In this document: positions 1 through 8,577 of the stretch, piece after piece | Numbering within the stretch: position 1 is the first letter of the stretch | Layout of the letters: each line of letters starts with the position of its first letter | NCBI GenBank assembly: GCA_026770575.1 | Contig: MU657644.1 | Location: forward strand, 4,483 to 17,542 | From: Pelagophyceae sp. CCMP2097 | Lineage: Eukaryota > Sar > Pelagophyceae | Direction: 5' to 3' | Length of the DNA: 13,060 bases | Program-made: the position numbers and the translations under genes | The notes under the pieces: model-generated | The model's input: only the letters and a program-made list of their open reading frames with translations | Databases searched by the model: none | What the model was told of the DNA's origin: nothing

Positions 1-559
1 GGACGTGGGGACCCTAGGAGCCCGGGCCCATCCACCAGAATTATAGATGGGGAGAGCTGGTATTACATTATCATTATCCACCAGAATAACCTTCGTTGGG
101 CTCTTCTTCTTCCCCTCCGCTGTCGCGCGCGCCTTCGCTCTCTTCCACGTCGTCCACCGCCGCGGAGGGCTACATGATGTTGGACGAGTTTACTCGCTTG
201 GTCGAGGCGTCGGCGTCCCCTGGTGAGTTCAGCCGCGAGGTCATTGCGCAGGTCTTCGAGCAGACCACGCGGGCCTCGACGTGCAGTGCCTGGACCTGAT
301 TGTCCCCATGTTGTCCGACGGCGTCGTGGCGGACCCGGCGCTCGACGTCGTCGTGCCGCGCTTGGACCTGCCCTGCTGCGGCACGGGTATGCTGCTGAGA
401 TAGCGCGTGGAGCGGGACTTTCGGTGACATACTCTTCCTCAACACGTTCATCATGGCCGCGTTCTGAGATAGCGCGTGGAGCGGGACTCTCGTGCTGGAC
501 ACGTTTTCAAACCTGTTGTTTTCACAACTTTTTTTTCTTTTTTTTTTGTAAGTCTTGCA
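1..559. pseudogene. Broken coding-like sequence upstream of the nucleoporin gene
   Basis: One frame at 171-284 reads MMLDEFTRLVEASASP and then EFSREVIAQVFEQTTRA; the start resembles the second half of an EF-hand loop and its following helix. A different frame takes over at about 272-400 (LDVQCLDLIVPMLSDGV, then DPALDVVVPRLDLPCC). Stop codons inside a duplicated 25-bp segment then break it twice, yet LFLNTFIMAAF and VLDTF remain between and after. This looks like a decayed or mis-spliced gene fragment. A GTGAGT at 222 followed by CAG sites could mark a very short intron instead. No family is assigned. A 12-bp direct repeat lies at 30-41 and 76-87. Confidence 0.3.
395..488. repeat. Duplicated 25-bp segment carrying TGA and TAG triplets
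   Basis: Identical 25-bp copies occupy 395-419 and 464-488, 69 bp apart. Each contains TGAGATAG near its start and a GC-rich tail (GTGGAGCGGG). The bases following are also similar. The spacing is a whole number of codons. Confidence 0.85.
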
Positions 560-562
560 GGC
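522..562 (+). other. Poly-T tract followed by splice-like sequence
   Basis: A run of almost pure T (about 529-548) is followed at once by GTAAGT and then CTTGCAG. This contains both a textbook donor and a textbook acceptor preceded by a polypyrimidine tract, stronger than any acceptor used in the two genes. Downstream sequence has no clear coding continuation, so its use is unknown. Confidence 0.4.
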
Positions 563-856
563 TATATCTACTTTAGCTCGGAGGCAAAAGAGGAAAACAC
601 GGGGGAAAGGACCCAGGCCATGCCCTGGGCCGGTACGCGGTACATCCTCATCCCGAATGAACTCGAAAAAGCCGCTGACGCCCCGCCGCCTCCCAACCGG
701 CAACGCCAACGAACCTGACCGAAGTGCCAAAGTGACTGGGCGCCCATACCACCGCGAGGAGACGCCGCGCTATATGTGCTGACGCGCTCTCCGAGGCCTT
801 GGCTCCGGGCCTCTGGGCCTGGTTGCCAACCTTTGACTCGGGTTTGGCGGTTATCC
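563..856. other. Non-coding stretch, no recognised gene
   Basis: Short open frames exist on both strands, including one encoding RYILIPNELEKAADAPPP near 636-697, but none shows a domain, repeat or codon bias that supports it. Composition is less GC-biased at third positions than the neighbouring genes in every frame I read. Confidence 0.4.
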
Positions 857-950
857 CCCTTTGGGACAGCCCCACCCAGGGTGGATCTTAAGCAAGCAAC
901 CTTCCCTTTTGGGGCAGCCCCACCCAGGGTGGATTTTAGGCAAGCAACCT
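857..950. repeat. Direct repeat of 46 and 47 bp upstream of the nucleoporin start
   Basis: Copies at 857-902 and 904-950 share CAGCCCCACCCAGGGTGGAT and end CAAGCAACCT; they differ by a few substitutions and one extra base. Each contains CCACCCAGGGTGG, an imperfect dyad. They lie about 130-220 bp before the ATG, so they may be part of the promoter or 5' leader. Confidence 0.8.
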
Positions 951-1079
951 ACTGCCAGTGTGCCCCCCACTTGGCAAAAAAACAGAACGCAGTCGAAAGG
1001 TTAAAAAAAAAAAAAACGCCGCCGCCAAAAAGTCGCGGCGACCGCGTATGGGCCTCGTTGTTGAGCGCATCCTTCGACG
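951..1079 (+). promoter_or_regulatory. Immediate upstream region of the nucleoporin gene
   Basis: This stretch has an imperfect inverted repeat (TGCCAGTG near 953 and CACTTGGCA near 967) and a run of 14 A at about 1003-1016, unusual in such GC-rich DNA. An in-frame TGA at 1062 bounds the coding region. No TATA box is evident. The A tract could be a nucleosome-depleting promoter element; this is inference from position. Confidence 0.35.
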
Positions 1080-4000
1080 ATGAGCGACGACTTGCGGTTC
1101 GCGCTGCTCGGCGACTTTGAGCTTGGCCCCGAAACGGACGGCGGCTGCGCGGCGCCGGGGGCGCTCGTCGCAGTCGTCGAGGGCCGCGGCGTCGTCGTCG
1201 CCTGCGCTGGCGCGGCCGTGCGCGCCTTCGACGTCGCCGCGCTCGAGCGCCTCGCCCACGCGCAGCGCCGTGCGCGCCTCGCCACGCGCGGCAACGCCAA
1301 GCGCGCCGGCGCCGCGCTCGCCGGCGAAGGCGCCGCGGACGACGCGGGAGCCCCATGCGTCGGAGTCGCCGCAAACGCGCTGCGCTGCGCAGTCGCGACG
1401 CGCGACGCCGTCATCGTCTACGACGTCGCCGCCGCGCCGAACGTCTCGCTCAAGAGGGCCGCCGCGCCCTGGTGAGCACCGACGTCGGGGGATTCCTCGA
1501 AGGGCGACGCATGCATGCGCCATGGGCGACGCATGCGTCCGCCACGTCGGGTCTGGAGCCGCCGGTGGGAAGTATTCCCGATATGTGTTGTCCCGGCGAC
1601 GCACGCTCGGTTCGACTCGTGGTTGCCTCTAGGCGCGCGCCGAGCGCGGTCGTCTCGGTCCGCATGTCTGCCAACGGCCGCATCGCAGTGGGCTGCGTCG
1701 ACTGCGTCGTAATCCTCGACGTGGTGCGTCAACCCCCACGGGCCCGTTGTAGCGGCGGCGCGTGACGTGCGCCGCGCAGGGTCCTACCGGCGTGACTGAG
1801 CGGACGTCCATCGCGGGCGCGCTCTGCGGCGCCTGGCACCCGTCGCAGGCGGACACGCTGGCGCTGGCCTTAACCGGCGGCGCCGTGCGTTTCTACGACG
1901 CGGCGACGCAGGGTGACGTTGGCTGCGGCCGCGCGGCCGGCGGCGTCGACTTTGGCGACGACGAAGAACGCGACGCTTCGTCCGTGCACTGGCTCGACGG
2001 CGACCGCGTCCTCGTCGGCTACGTCGGCGGCGACGACGCCTCGGCGCGCGCGGCGGTGCTGCGCTGGGACTCTGGCGACTGCGTGGCATCGCCCGAGGAC
2101 CTTCAAGACAACATCGTCCCGTTCTTCGACCGGCCCGACGGCGGGCCACCGCACACGTTCCACGTCGCCGCCGCCGCAGAGTGGGGGGCGGCCCTCGTGG
2201 CCTGTAACCTCGCGCGCGACGTTTGGGCCATCCGAGCAGTCGAAGGGGCCGAAGACGAGTGGTACCAGCACGAACCATGCGACGAGTCAAAATTTTGCGC
2301 GCAGACGCCGACCGTCGCCGCCGGCGACGACGACGAGGTCGAGACGCTCGTCGCCGGTGTCGCGCTGAGCCGCCGCGTCTCGCTGCCGCCGCCGCGCGCG
2401 TCGGAGGCCGACGACGATGACGAAGCGCCGCCCCCTATGGCGCTCCTCTTCGTCGTCAGCACCGCGGGGCTCCTCTCCTGCTACGCCTTTTGCAATGACG
2501 ATCCCGGCGCCCCGCAACTCGCCGCGCCTGGGCCCGTCGACAATTCGCCGCCGGTCGAGGCGGAGGCCGCGGCGCCCGCGTCGGCCTTTTCCTTCGGAGC
2601 GCCCTCTTCGACTACGCCAGAGACTGCGACGTCGTTCAACTTTGGCGCGCCTACGCTCGGCGCCGCCTCGCCGGCCTTTGGCGCAACGGCGGCGCTCGGC
2701 GGCGCAGCAGCGCCGGCCTATGGCGCGTCGTTCGACGCCACAGCCGCACCGGCCTTTGGCGCTCCGGCGGCGCTCGGCGGCTCTCAACCGGCTTTTGGCG
2801 CATCAGCGTCGCTCGGCGGTGCGGCAGCGCCGGCCTTTGGCGCTCTGACGTCGCTCGGCGCCGCATCGGCGTCGTCGTTTTCCTTTGGTGGGACCTCGAG
2901 CAGCTCGGCCCCAGCTGCCGCATCGAGCTTTTCGTTCGGTGGTGCATCGACACTCACAAAGTACGTGTCGTCGACGACGTCGGGGCACACACGTCGTTCC
3001 TGGATGACGCCGCGCGCTCTGATCCGTGACGATAGGTCCGAGACGGCGCTGTCGTTCGGCTCGTTTGGCGCCGCAACGGACGCAAAGCCGGCCACGTTCG
3101 GCTTCGCCGGGGCGGCGGCCGCTCCGGCGGCGAGCGCTCCGGCGCCGGCGAAGCCCGCAGCGTCGTCGTACCCGCCTATGGCCAAGGCTGCACCGACCAA
3201 GCTGCCGTTCGGCGCCCCGGCGTCCGCACCCGCGCCATCGTCGGGTTATCCGCCCATGGCCAAGGCTGCGCCGACCCCCTTCGGCGCCCCGGCGCCTGCA
3301 CCCGCGAAGCCGTCTGCATCGTCGGGTTACCCGCCGATGGCAGCAGCAGCGCCGACCAAGCTGCCGTTTGGCGCGCCCGCGCCCGCACCCGCGAAGCCGG
3401 CTGCATCGTCGGGATATCCGCCCATGGCGGCAGCTGCGCCGAGCAAGCTGCCCTTCGGCGCTCCCGCGCCCGCACCCGCGCCATCGTCGGCGTATCCGCC
3501 CATGGCAGCAGCTGCGCCGAGCAAGCTGCCCTACGGCGCTCCCGCGCCTGCAGCGAAACCGGCTGCTTCGTCGGGATATCCGCCCATGGCGGCAGCTGCG
3601 CCGAGCAAGCTGCCGTTTGGAGCACCCGCGCCCGCACCCGCGAAGCCGGTAGCTTCGTCGGGTTATCCGCCCATGGCCAAGTCTGCGCCAACCCCCTTCG
3701 GCACCCCGGCACCGGCCTCGGCGAAGCCGGCTGCATCGTCGGGATATCCGCCCATGGCAGCAGCTGCACCGAGCAAACTGCCGTTTGGCGCGCCCGCGCC
3801 CGCACCGGCAGCGGCGCCAGCGTTTAGCTTCGCACCCGCAGCCTCACCCTCAGCGGCACCGTTGTTCGGCGCTCCCGCACCCGCGCCGGCCAATCCCGCA
3901 GCTTCTTCCGGATACCCGCCCATGGCGGCTACTGCGCCGAGCAAACTGCCCTTCGGCGGATCGGCACCCGCGAAGCCTTCCTCAGCGTACCCACCCATGG

Positions 4001-7000
4001 CGGCGACTGCGCCGAACAAACTGCCCTTCGGCGGATCGGCACCCGCGAAGCCTTCCTCAGCGTACCCGCCCATGGCGGCAACTGCGCCGGCCAAACTGCC
4101 TTTTGGCACTCCGACACCCGCAAAGCCTTCCTCGGCGTACCTGCCCATGGCGGCGACTGCGCCAAGCAAGCTGCCATTTGGCACTCCGACACCTGCGCCG
4201 GTGTTTGGTTTTGGGGCGTCGACGCCCCTTCCGGCCGCGACGGCGTCCTTCAGCGCGGCGGCGGGTGGCGGCGGCTACCCGCCGATGGCCGCCGCGGCAC
4301 CGAGCAAGATCCCGCAATTCGGCGCCGCGCCGCCGCCGCCACCTCCTTCCGAATCATCTTTCGAACCGCCGCCCCGGGCCAAGCGCGCGACGCCGGCGGT
4401 ACCGGCCATGCCGGCGGCGCCGGTGGTGGCGACGAAGGCGGTGGCGGCGCCGCGCGGGGCCACGGCGGTGCCGCGCGACGCGTACGAGCGCGAGCGGTGG
4501 GCCATCATCCTCGAGTTTTCGCAGTCTCTCGGCGCCGCGCGCGAATCGACGCGGCGCGCCGGCGCGGCCATCGATGCCGCGCGCGTGCGCGGCGGCGGCG
4601 CCGCCGCGGCGGTGCTGCGCGACCTGCGCGAGGAGGTGCGTCCCGGACCTTTATTGCGGGCGACGGAGTGATGATAGATCTGTGGTCTCGCACGAGTTTG
4701 GGACGCCTCGAAAGGCGCGCTTTGCCGGAGTCACCGCCTCGTAGGTGACGCTGGCAGACGCCGAGGAGCGCGACGTTTCTTGGCGGCGAGCGGCTCTCCT
4801 GGGCCACGCCGAGGACGTCGAGCGGCACCGCGGCGACGCGGAGAGCAGCCTTGACCTCGCAGAGGCCCTGGATCGAGACCCGCACGGCGCCGGCGCGTCG
4901 GACGCGGGTGCCGCCGCGCGCAAGTGGCGGAATTTCCTCGAGACGCAGGAGCTCGACGCGCTGTCGCGCGCGGCCAAGGTCCGCCTCGAGGGCAAGGCCG
5001 CCGCCGTCGCCGCCTCCCTCGACGATGTCGGCGCGGTGCTCCGGTCGCGCGCTCAGCTGCTGCAACAGCGCGATGGCGACGACGCGTCGGCCCTCGGCAG
5101 CTCCGTGGCCGCGTTCATCTGCGCAGACGTCGTCGGCTCACCCGCGGGCCGCCGCGGCGCGCCGCCGTCGAACCGCAAGACGCCGCGCGTCGCGCACTTT
5201 TTGAAGCGGCTCCGAGCCTCGCACCGCCCGGCGTCCGCGAGCCGGGTACTGCGACGCGCGCTTACGTCTTGCGAGACGCGCCGCGAAAGACGACGGTGCA
5301 AACGCAGTCGTGGGCGGCAGAGGCGAGGGGACGAGGGACACACGGGACGCGGCATCTTTATCTACGGAACGGTGGTTCACGAGTGACGCGGGTGATTCGT
5401 AGGTACGAGGCCGCCATGGAGTTGCACGACCGCCGGATGCCGCAGCTCCGCGGCCGCTTCAACGCGGCGCTGCGCGACAAGCACCTTCTGGAGCGCGGCG
5501 GCCGCGGCCCCGCCGTGGCGTCGACGCCGGCGCTGCTCCGAAGGCGCGGCGAATCCGGCCGAGACTCGGCGCCGCGAGGCGTCTCGACGCCGCGGCCGGG
5601 CAGGCGCGCCGACGAAGACGTTGGCCACAGCGGCCGCCGCGGCACGCCCGGCGGCTCGACGCCGCGCGAGCTGCGCGACGACCGGCTGGACCGCGCCATT
5701 GCTGGCCTGCTCGGGTCGGCGCTCTCCATCGACGCCACGGCGGGGCTCGAGCGCGACGTCGCCGCGCTGGCTATCCACCGCGCGGCCGCGCCGCCGCCGC
5801 GGCGGATCGCCGAGGCGCGGGCCGGCGAGCGCACGCCTACCAAGCAGCTCGAGCTCACGGCGGGCCGCGGCGCCGCGGCCGTGACGTGGTCTACGCAGGC
5901 AGAGGCACAGCGCCGCGCCGCCGCCGACGCCGACCAGGACCGCGACGCCGCCAAGCGCGCCGCCAGCAAGCCTCCCACCGCCGCGCCCGCCGTGGCGCCC
6001 TTTAGCCTCGCGGCGGCGCCCTTTAGCCTCGCGGCCGCGCCGGCGCCGGTGCCGTTCCGCGACGGCGGCAACGGGTCGCCGAAGCGGCAGTCCGTCGTGG
6101 CGCCAGCGGCCGAGGCGCCCGCGCCGGCGGGCTTTGGCTTTGGTTCGTTTGGCGCCGCTCTCGGCGGCTTTGGCGCCGCCCTCGACGCCAAGGCACCCGC
6201 GCCGGCGTTCGGCGGCTTTGGCGCCAAGCCCGCGTTCATTGCGGACGCCGCGGCGCCGGCGTCGGCTGGCGGCGACGCGCGGACTTCCTCGCCTGCGAAG
6301 CGCACGTCGACGGGCCCGCGCGACGAGTCGCCGGTCAAGCCGCCGCCACTCAAGCTGGCCATGCCCGCGCTCGCGCCGGCGCCCGCGCCCGCGGCGATCG
6401 TGGCCGCGCCGGTGCTGTCGGCCGAGGAAGTGGTCTATGCGCGGGTCATGGAACTTTATGCAGCACACGCGCCCGACAAGCTCGGCAACGTCCCCGCGCT
6501 CCTCGCCAAATACGCGGGCCGCGGCGACGAACTCGTGCGCAAGCTCGAGGCCAAGTACGGCGCCGCGGCCGTGCCCAAAGCCATGGCCGACGACAAGACA
6601 CCGCCGGCGGCGGCGCAGGGCGCCTTCTTCAGCCCCGCGGCGGCGACGCCCGCTCCCGCGGCCGCCTTCGGCGGCGCGCCAAAGGCCGCGGGCTTGTTTG
6701 GCGCGGCGACGCCGGCGGCGGGCATGCCAACGGCGTTTGGCGCAGCGGGCTTTGGTGCTGCGGCGACGCCAAAGGCCCCGGGCCTCTTTGGTGCCGCCGC
6801 CACGCCCTTTGGCGCCGCGGCGCCGGCGCCGGGCCTCTTCGGCGTGCCGGGCATGCGCACGAGCGACGACGGCGCCATGGACGACGGCGGCGCGCAGCAG
6901 CCGGCTTTTGGCGCGACTCCTGCGTTCGGCCAAACAGGCGCGTTCGGCGCGGCGGCGCCTGCGAGCGCGTTTGGCGCGGCGCCGGCGCCTGCGTTTGGCG

Positions 7001-8229
7001 CGGCCGCAGCCCCGGCGTTCGGCGCCACCGCAGCACCGGCGTTTGGCGCGGCGGCGCCTGCTGCATTTGGCGCCGCCGCGCCGGCCTCGTTTGGTGCCTT
7101 CGGCGCGCCGTCGACCCTCGGCGGCTTTGGCGCGGCGGCGCCCGCGGCGGGCGGCTTCGGGGCAGCGCCGGCAGTGGGCGGCTTTGGCGCGGCGGCGCCC
7201 GCGGCGGGCGGCGACGCGCGGTCGCAGATCATGGCCATCTACATGCGATGCAACCCTTCCAAGCTTGGCGAGGTGGACAAGCTGCTCCAAAAGTACGGCG
7301 GCCGCGAGGCCGAGCTCTTAGTGCGCCTCCAGCAAAAGTACGCCGCCCAGCTCGGCGGCGCGCCGCCGCCGCCGGCAAACGCTTTTGGCCAGCCGCAGCA
7401 GCTCGGCGGCTTCGGCGCCGCCGCGCCCCTCGGCGGCGGCTTTGGCACAGCCGCGCCTCTCGGCGGCACGTCGGCCTTCGGTGGCGGCTCGGCCTTTGGT
7501 GCGCCGGCGGCCACGTTCGGCGCCGCGCCGCAGGCGGCCGCGGGCTTTGGCGGCTTTGGCGGCGCGCGCGCGCCGGCGTCGACGTTTGGCGCGCTCTCGG
7601 GCGCGCCGCAGCAGGCGGCGTTCAGCGCCGCGGCTCCCGCGGCGGCGTTCGGCGCGCCGCAAGCCGGCTTTGGCGCGCAGCCGGCGGCGTTCGGTGCACC
7701 ACAGCAGGCTGGGTTTGGCGGCTTTGGCGCCGCGCCGCAGGCTGCCAGCGCATTTGGCATGCCCTCGAGCATGGCCTCGGGCTCTTCCATGTTCGGCGCC
7801 GCGCAGCCGGTGAGCCCCCGAGCCGTCGACGCAGAGGGCCGGAGACGACCGGCCGGGTCCCGAGACGGCCTGCGTACAAACCCGACGGCAAAAAGAGGGT
7901 CCCTAGAAGGTCCTCCTATACGGACCCTCCGGCCTGCTTCGAAGAGAGATTTGCCTGACGCAGTCTCGACCCCTTCACGCGCGCCCCTTTAGGCTGCTGC
8001 GCCGTCGGCCTTTGGCGCGGCGCAGCAGAACCCGTTTGGCGGCGCGGCCGCTGCGCCCATGGGTTACGGCGGCTTTGGCGCGCAGCCGGCGGCCGCGGCA
8101 TTCGGCGCCGCGCCGCAGGCGTCCGCCTTTGGCGCGTCCGCCTTCGGCGCGCCGCAGCAGCAGTGCTTTGCGGCACCGCAGCAGCAGGGCGGCTTCGGGT
8201 CGAGTTCGTTCACGCAGTTCCGCGGCTGA
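1080..8229 (+). CDS. NUP214: FG nucleoporin, Nup214/Nup159 class (cytoplasmic face of the nuclear pore)
   Basis: Modelled exons are 1080-1471, 1633-1723, 1780-2960, 3036-4635, 4745-5295, 5403-7809 and 7993-8229, giving 6459 nt and 2152 residues, all phases compatible. The ATG at 1080 is the first after an in-frame TGA at 1062. Residues 1-405 form a beta-propeller-like domain; its end parallels human Nup214 in order: a W-rich strand (DEWYQHEPCD), then LVAGVAL, then PPPMALLFVVSTAGLLSCY, where human has a similar hydrophobic strand ending in a TDGVL turn. Residues 426-990 are FG repeats with 13 YPPMA units. Residues about 1035-1300 are charged, heptad-like helix (ERERWAIILEFSQSL onward), the expected partner site for Nup88/Nup62-type coiled coils. 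Residues 1471-2152 are a second FG region ending SSSFTQFRG. In the known family the propeller binds the DEAD-box helicase Dbp5/DDX19 during mRNA export and FG repeats bind transport receptors. Human Nup214 is about 2090 residues. The least certain junction is 5295/5403. Confidence 0.85.
1472..1632 (+). other. Intron 1 of the Nup214-like gene
   Basis: The donor is CTG|GTGAGC and the acceptor is CTCTAG|G. The first reading frame hits a TGA immediately after the donor, and a different frame carries propeller-like sequence (SAVVSVRMSANGRIAVG) after the acceptor. Splicing in phase 2 completes a Trp codon and restores the frame. Length is 161 bp. Confidence 0.8.
1724..1779 (+). other. Intron 2 of the Nup214-like gene
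   Basis: The donor is GACGTG|GTGCGT and the acceptor GCGCAG|G; both are in phase 0. It joins the strand ending VVILDV to GPTGVTERTSIAG, which leads into a typical propeller strand (GAVRFYDAATQ). At 56 bp it is one of the two shortest introns in the window, and the only one ending in CAG. Confidence 0.8.
2961..3035 (+). other. Probable in-frame intron 3 of the Nup214-like gene
   Basis: The 75-bp stretch has no stop, so the reading frame runs straight through it. It begins GTACGT and ends GATAG|G, like other introns here. Translated, it gives KYVSSTTSGHTRR and so on, with no FG units and lower G/C at third positions than its flanks. Removing it in phase 2 joins STLTK to SETALSFGSFG, a smooth FG-repeat context. 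If retained it would add 25 residues without breaking the frame. Confidence 0.65.
3163..4323 (+). repeat. Thirteen-copy YPPMA-type repeat array inside the first FG region
   Basis: The repeat unit is close to SSGYPPMAAAAPSKLPFGAP followed by a variable PAPAKPA linker. Twelve copies carry YPPM and one (about 4138-4146) carries YLPM. Near-identical copies sit early in the array. Later copies switch MAAAAP to MAATAP and PFGAP to PFGGS or PFGTP, suggesting local duplication blocks. Each unit supplies one FG (PFG, once PYG), so it is also an FG repeat. The last copy (4270-4323) is diverged and ends KIPQFGA. Confidence 0.9.
4636..4744 (+). other. Intron 4 of the Nup214-like gene
   Basis: The donor is GAGGAG|GTGCGT and the acceptor CTCGTAG|G, both phase 0, 109 bp. 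The upstream frame ends at a TGA at 4669-4671 inside it. Splicing joins the helix ending RDLREE to VTLADAEERDVSWRR and keeps the coiled coil continuous. Confidence 0.85.
5296..5402 (+). other. Probable intron 5 of the Nup214-like gene (donor uncertain)
   Basis: A frame change is required between about 5200 and 5403. The acceptor ATTCGTAG|G at 5402 matches the local style. The GT at 5296 (GACG|GTGCAA) is in the correct phase and gives a 107-bp intron that joins ETRRERR to RYEAAMELHDRR. An alternative is GTACTG at 5246 with a CGCAG acceptor at 5307, also phase-compatible, which would leave an unlikely low-GC3 stretch coding. Confidence 0.5.
6421..6561 (+). other. Helical KY motif, copy 1, in the FG region (residues about 1612-1658)
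   Basis: The segment contains VMELYAAHAPDKLGNV, ALLAKYAGRGDEL and LEAKYG. It is charged, predicted helical and has no FG units, in contrast to its surroundings. Over 38 aligned positions it shares 18 identities with copy 2. The pattern Y-x4-P-x-KLG-x-V-x2-LL-x-KY-x-GR-x2-EL-x3-L-x2-KY resembles a short two-helix motif I recall in many protist proteins; I cannot name a database entry for it. Confidence 0.7.
7219..7341 (+). other. Helical KY motif, copy 2, in the FG region (residues about 1878-1918)
   Basis: The segment contains IMAIYMRCNPSKLGEV, KLLQKYGGREAELL and LQQKYA. It keeps the Pro, KLG, LL-x-KY, GR, EL and final KY positions of copy 1. It lies between two long FG stretches, so the protein has two small folded knots in an otherwise disordered tail. 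Confidence 0.7.
7810..7992 (+). other. Intron 6 of the Nup214-like gene
   Basis: The donor is CAGCCG|GTGAGC and the acceptor CCTTTAG|G, both phase 0, 183 bp. The repeat pattern stops at the donor and resumes exactly at the acceptor (AAAPSAFGAAQQNPFGG). Reading through would replace the repeats with 60 residues lacking FG and terminate at the TAG that forms the acceptor. Confidence 0.85.
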
Positions 8230-8577
8230 GCCCACAGCACCACAGCGAGAGCGCCGCACAACGACCCGGCCCAGGAGACCCCAGGGCAACGCCTCGACGA
8301 CCTGGCCGACTAACTCCAGACCTTCGTCGAGCTCCGTACTCGTCGACCTGTATGAAGCGTAGACGCGGAGACGGATGTAACCGCCCGATCGAGGCCCGCC
8401 AACATGTTTGGGGAAGGCCCCTCGGTCCGCCTCGCGAGGTTTGTCCAGGTAGGGAGTGTGGCTTCTGTCTCGCTGGCGTGTCGTCCCGCTCGCTTCCTTG
8501 CCGCTGGCGTGTCGCCCCGTCGTCGCAGGAGTCCACGGTCTGCGGGGGCAAGGTATTATTACAACATTCATTACATG
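8230..8577. other. Shared 3' region between the two convergent genes
   Basis: The stretch lies between the TGA at 8227-8229 (plus) and the TGA at 8578-8580 (minus), so both 3' ends must fall in or overlap it. No AATAAA is seen. On the minus strand the first bases after the stop include TGTAAT and TTGTAATAATA, similar to the TGTAA polyadenylation signal of some algae. Two copies of CGCTGGCGTGTCG occur at 8471-8483 and 8502-8514. I see no gene in it. Confidence 0.5.

Larger units (their letters stand above)
6001..8226 (+). repeat. Second FG-repeat region of the nucleoporin (interrupted by intron 6)
   Basis: Dozens of FG units of the forms FGAA, GFGA, AFGA and GGFG are separated by Ala/Pro/Gly linkers with very few charged residues. 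In this family such regions are unfolded and bind nuclear transport receptors. Composition differs from the first FG region: no YPPMA units, and more glycine before FG. The final exon adds Gln-rich spacers (QQQ). Two folded-looking segments interrupt it near 6421-6561 and 7219-7341. Confidence 0.85.

Noticed and set aside
1762..4671. Treating 1762-4671 as one uninterrupted gene
   Set aside because: It would start at GTG within a likely intron, lose the first propeller strands and end in intron 4. The spliced model restores 2152 residues with all phases matching.
5377..7290. 637-codon open frame on the minus strand opposite the second half of the nucleoporin gene, and a 334-codon one at 5358-6362
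   Set aside because: They are shadows of GC-rich FG-coding sequence, in which stop codons are rare on both strands. Their products are Arg/Ala-rich with no domain, and the plus strand has a clear family match.
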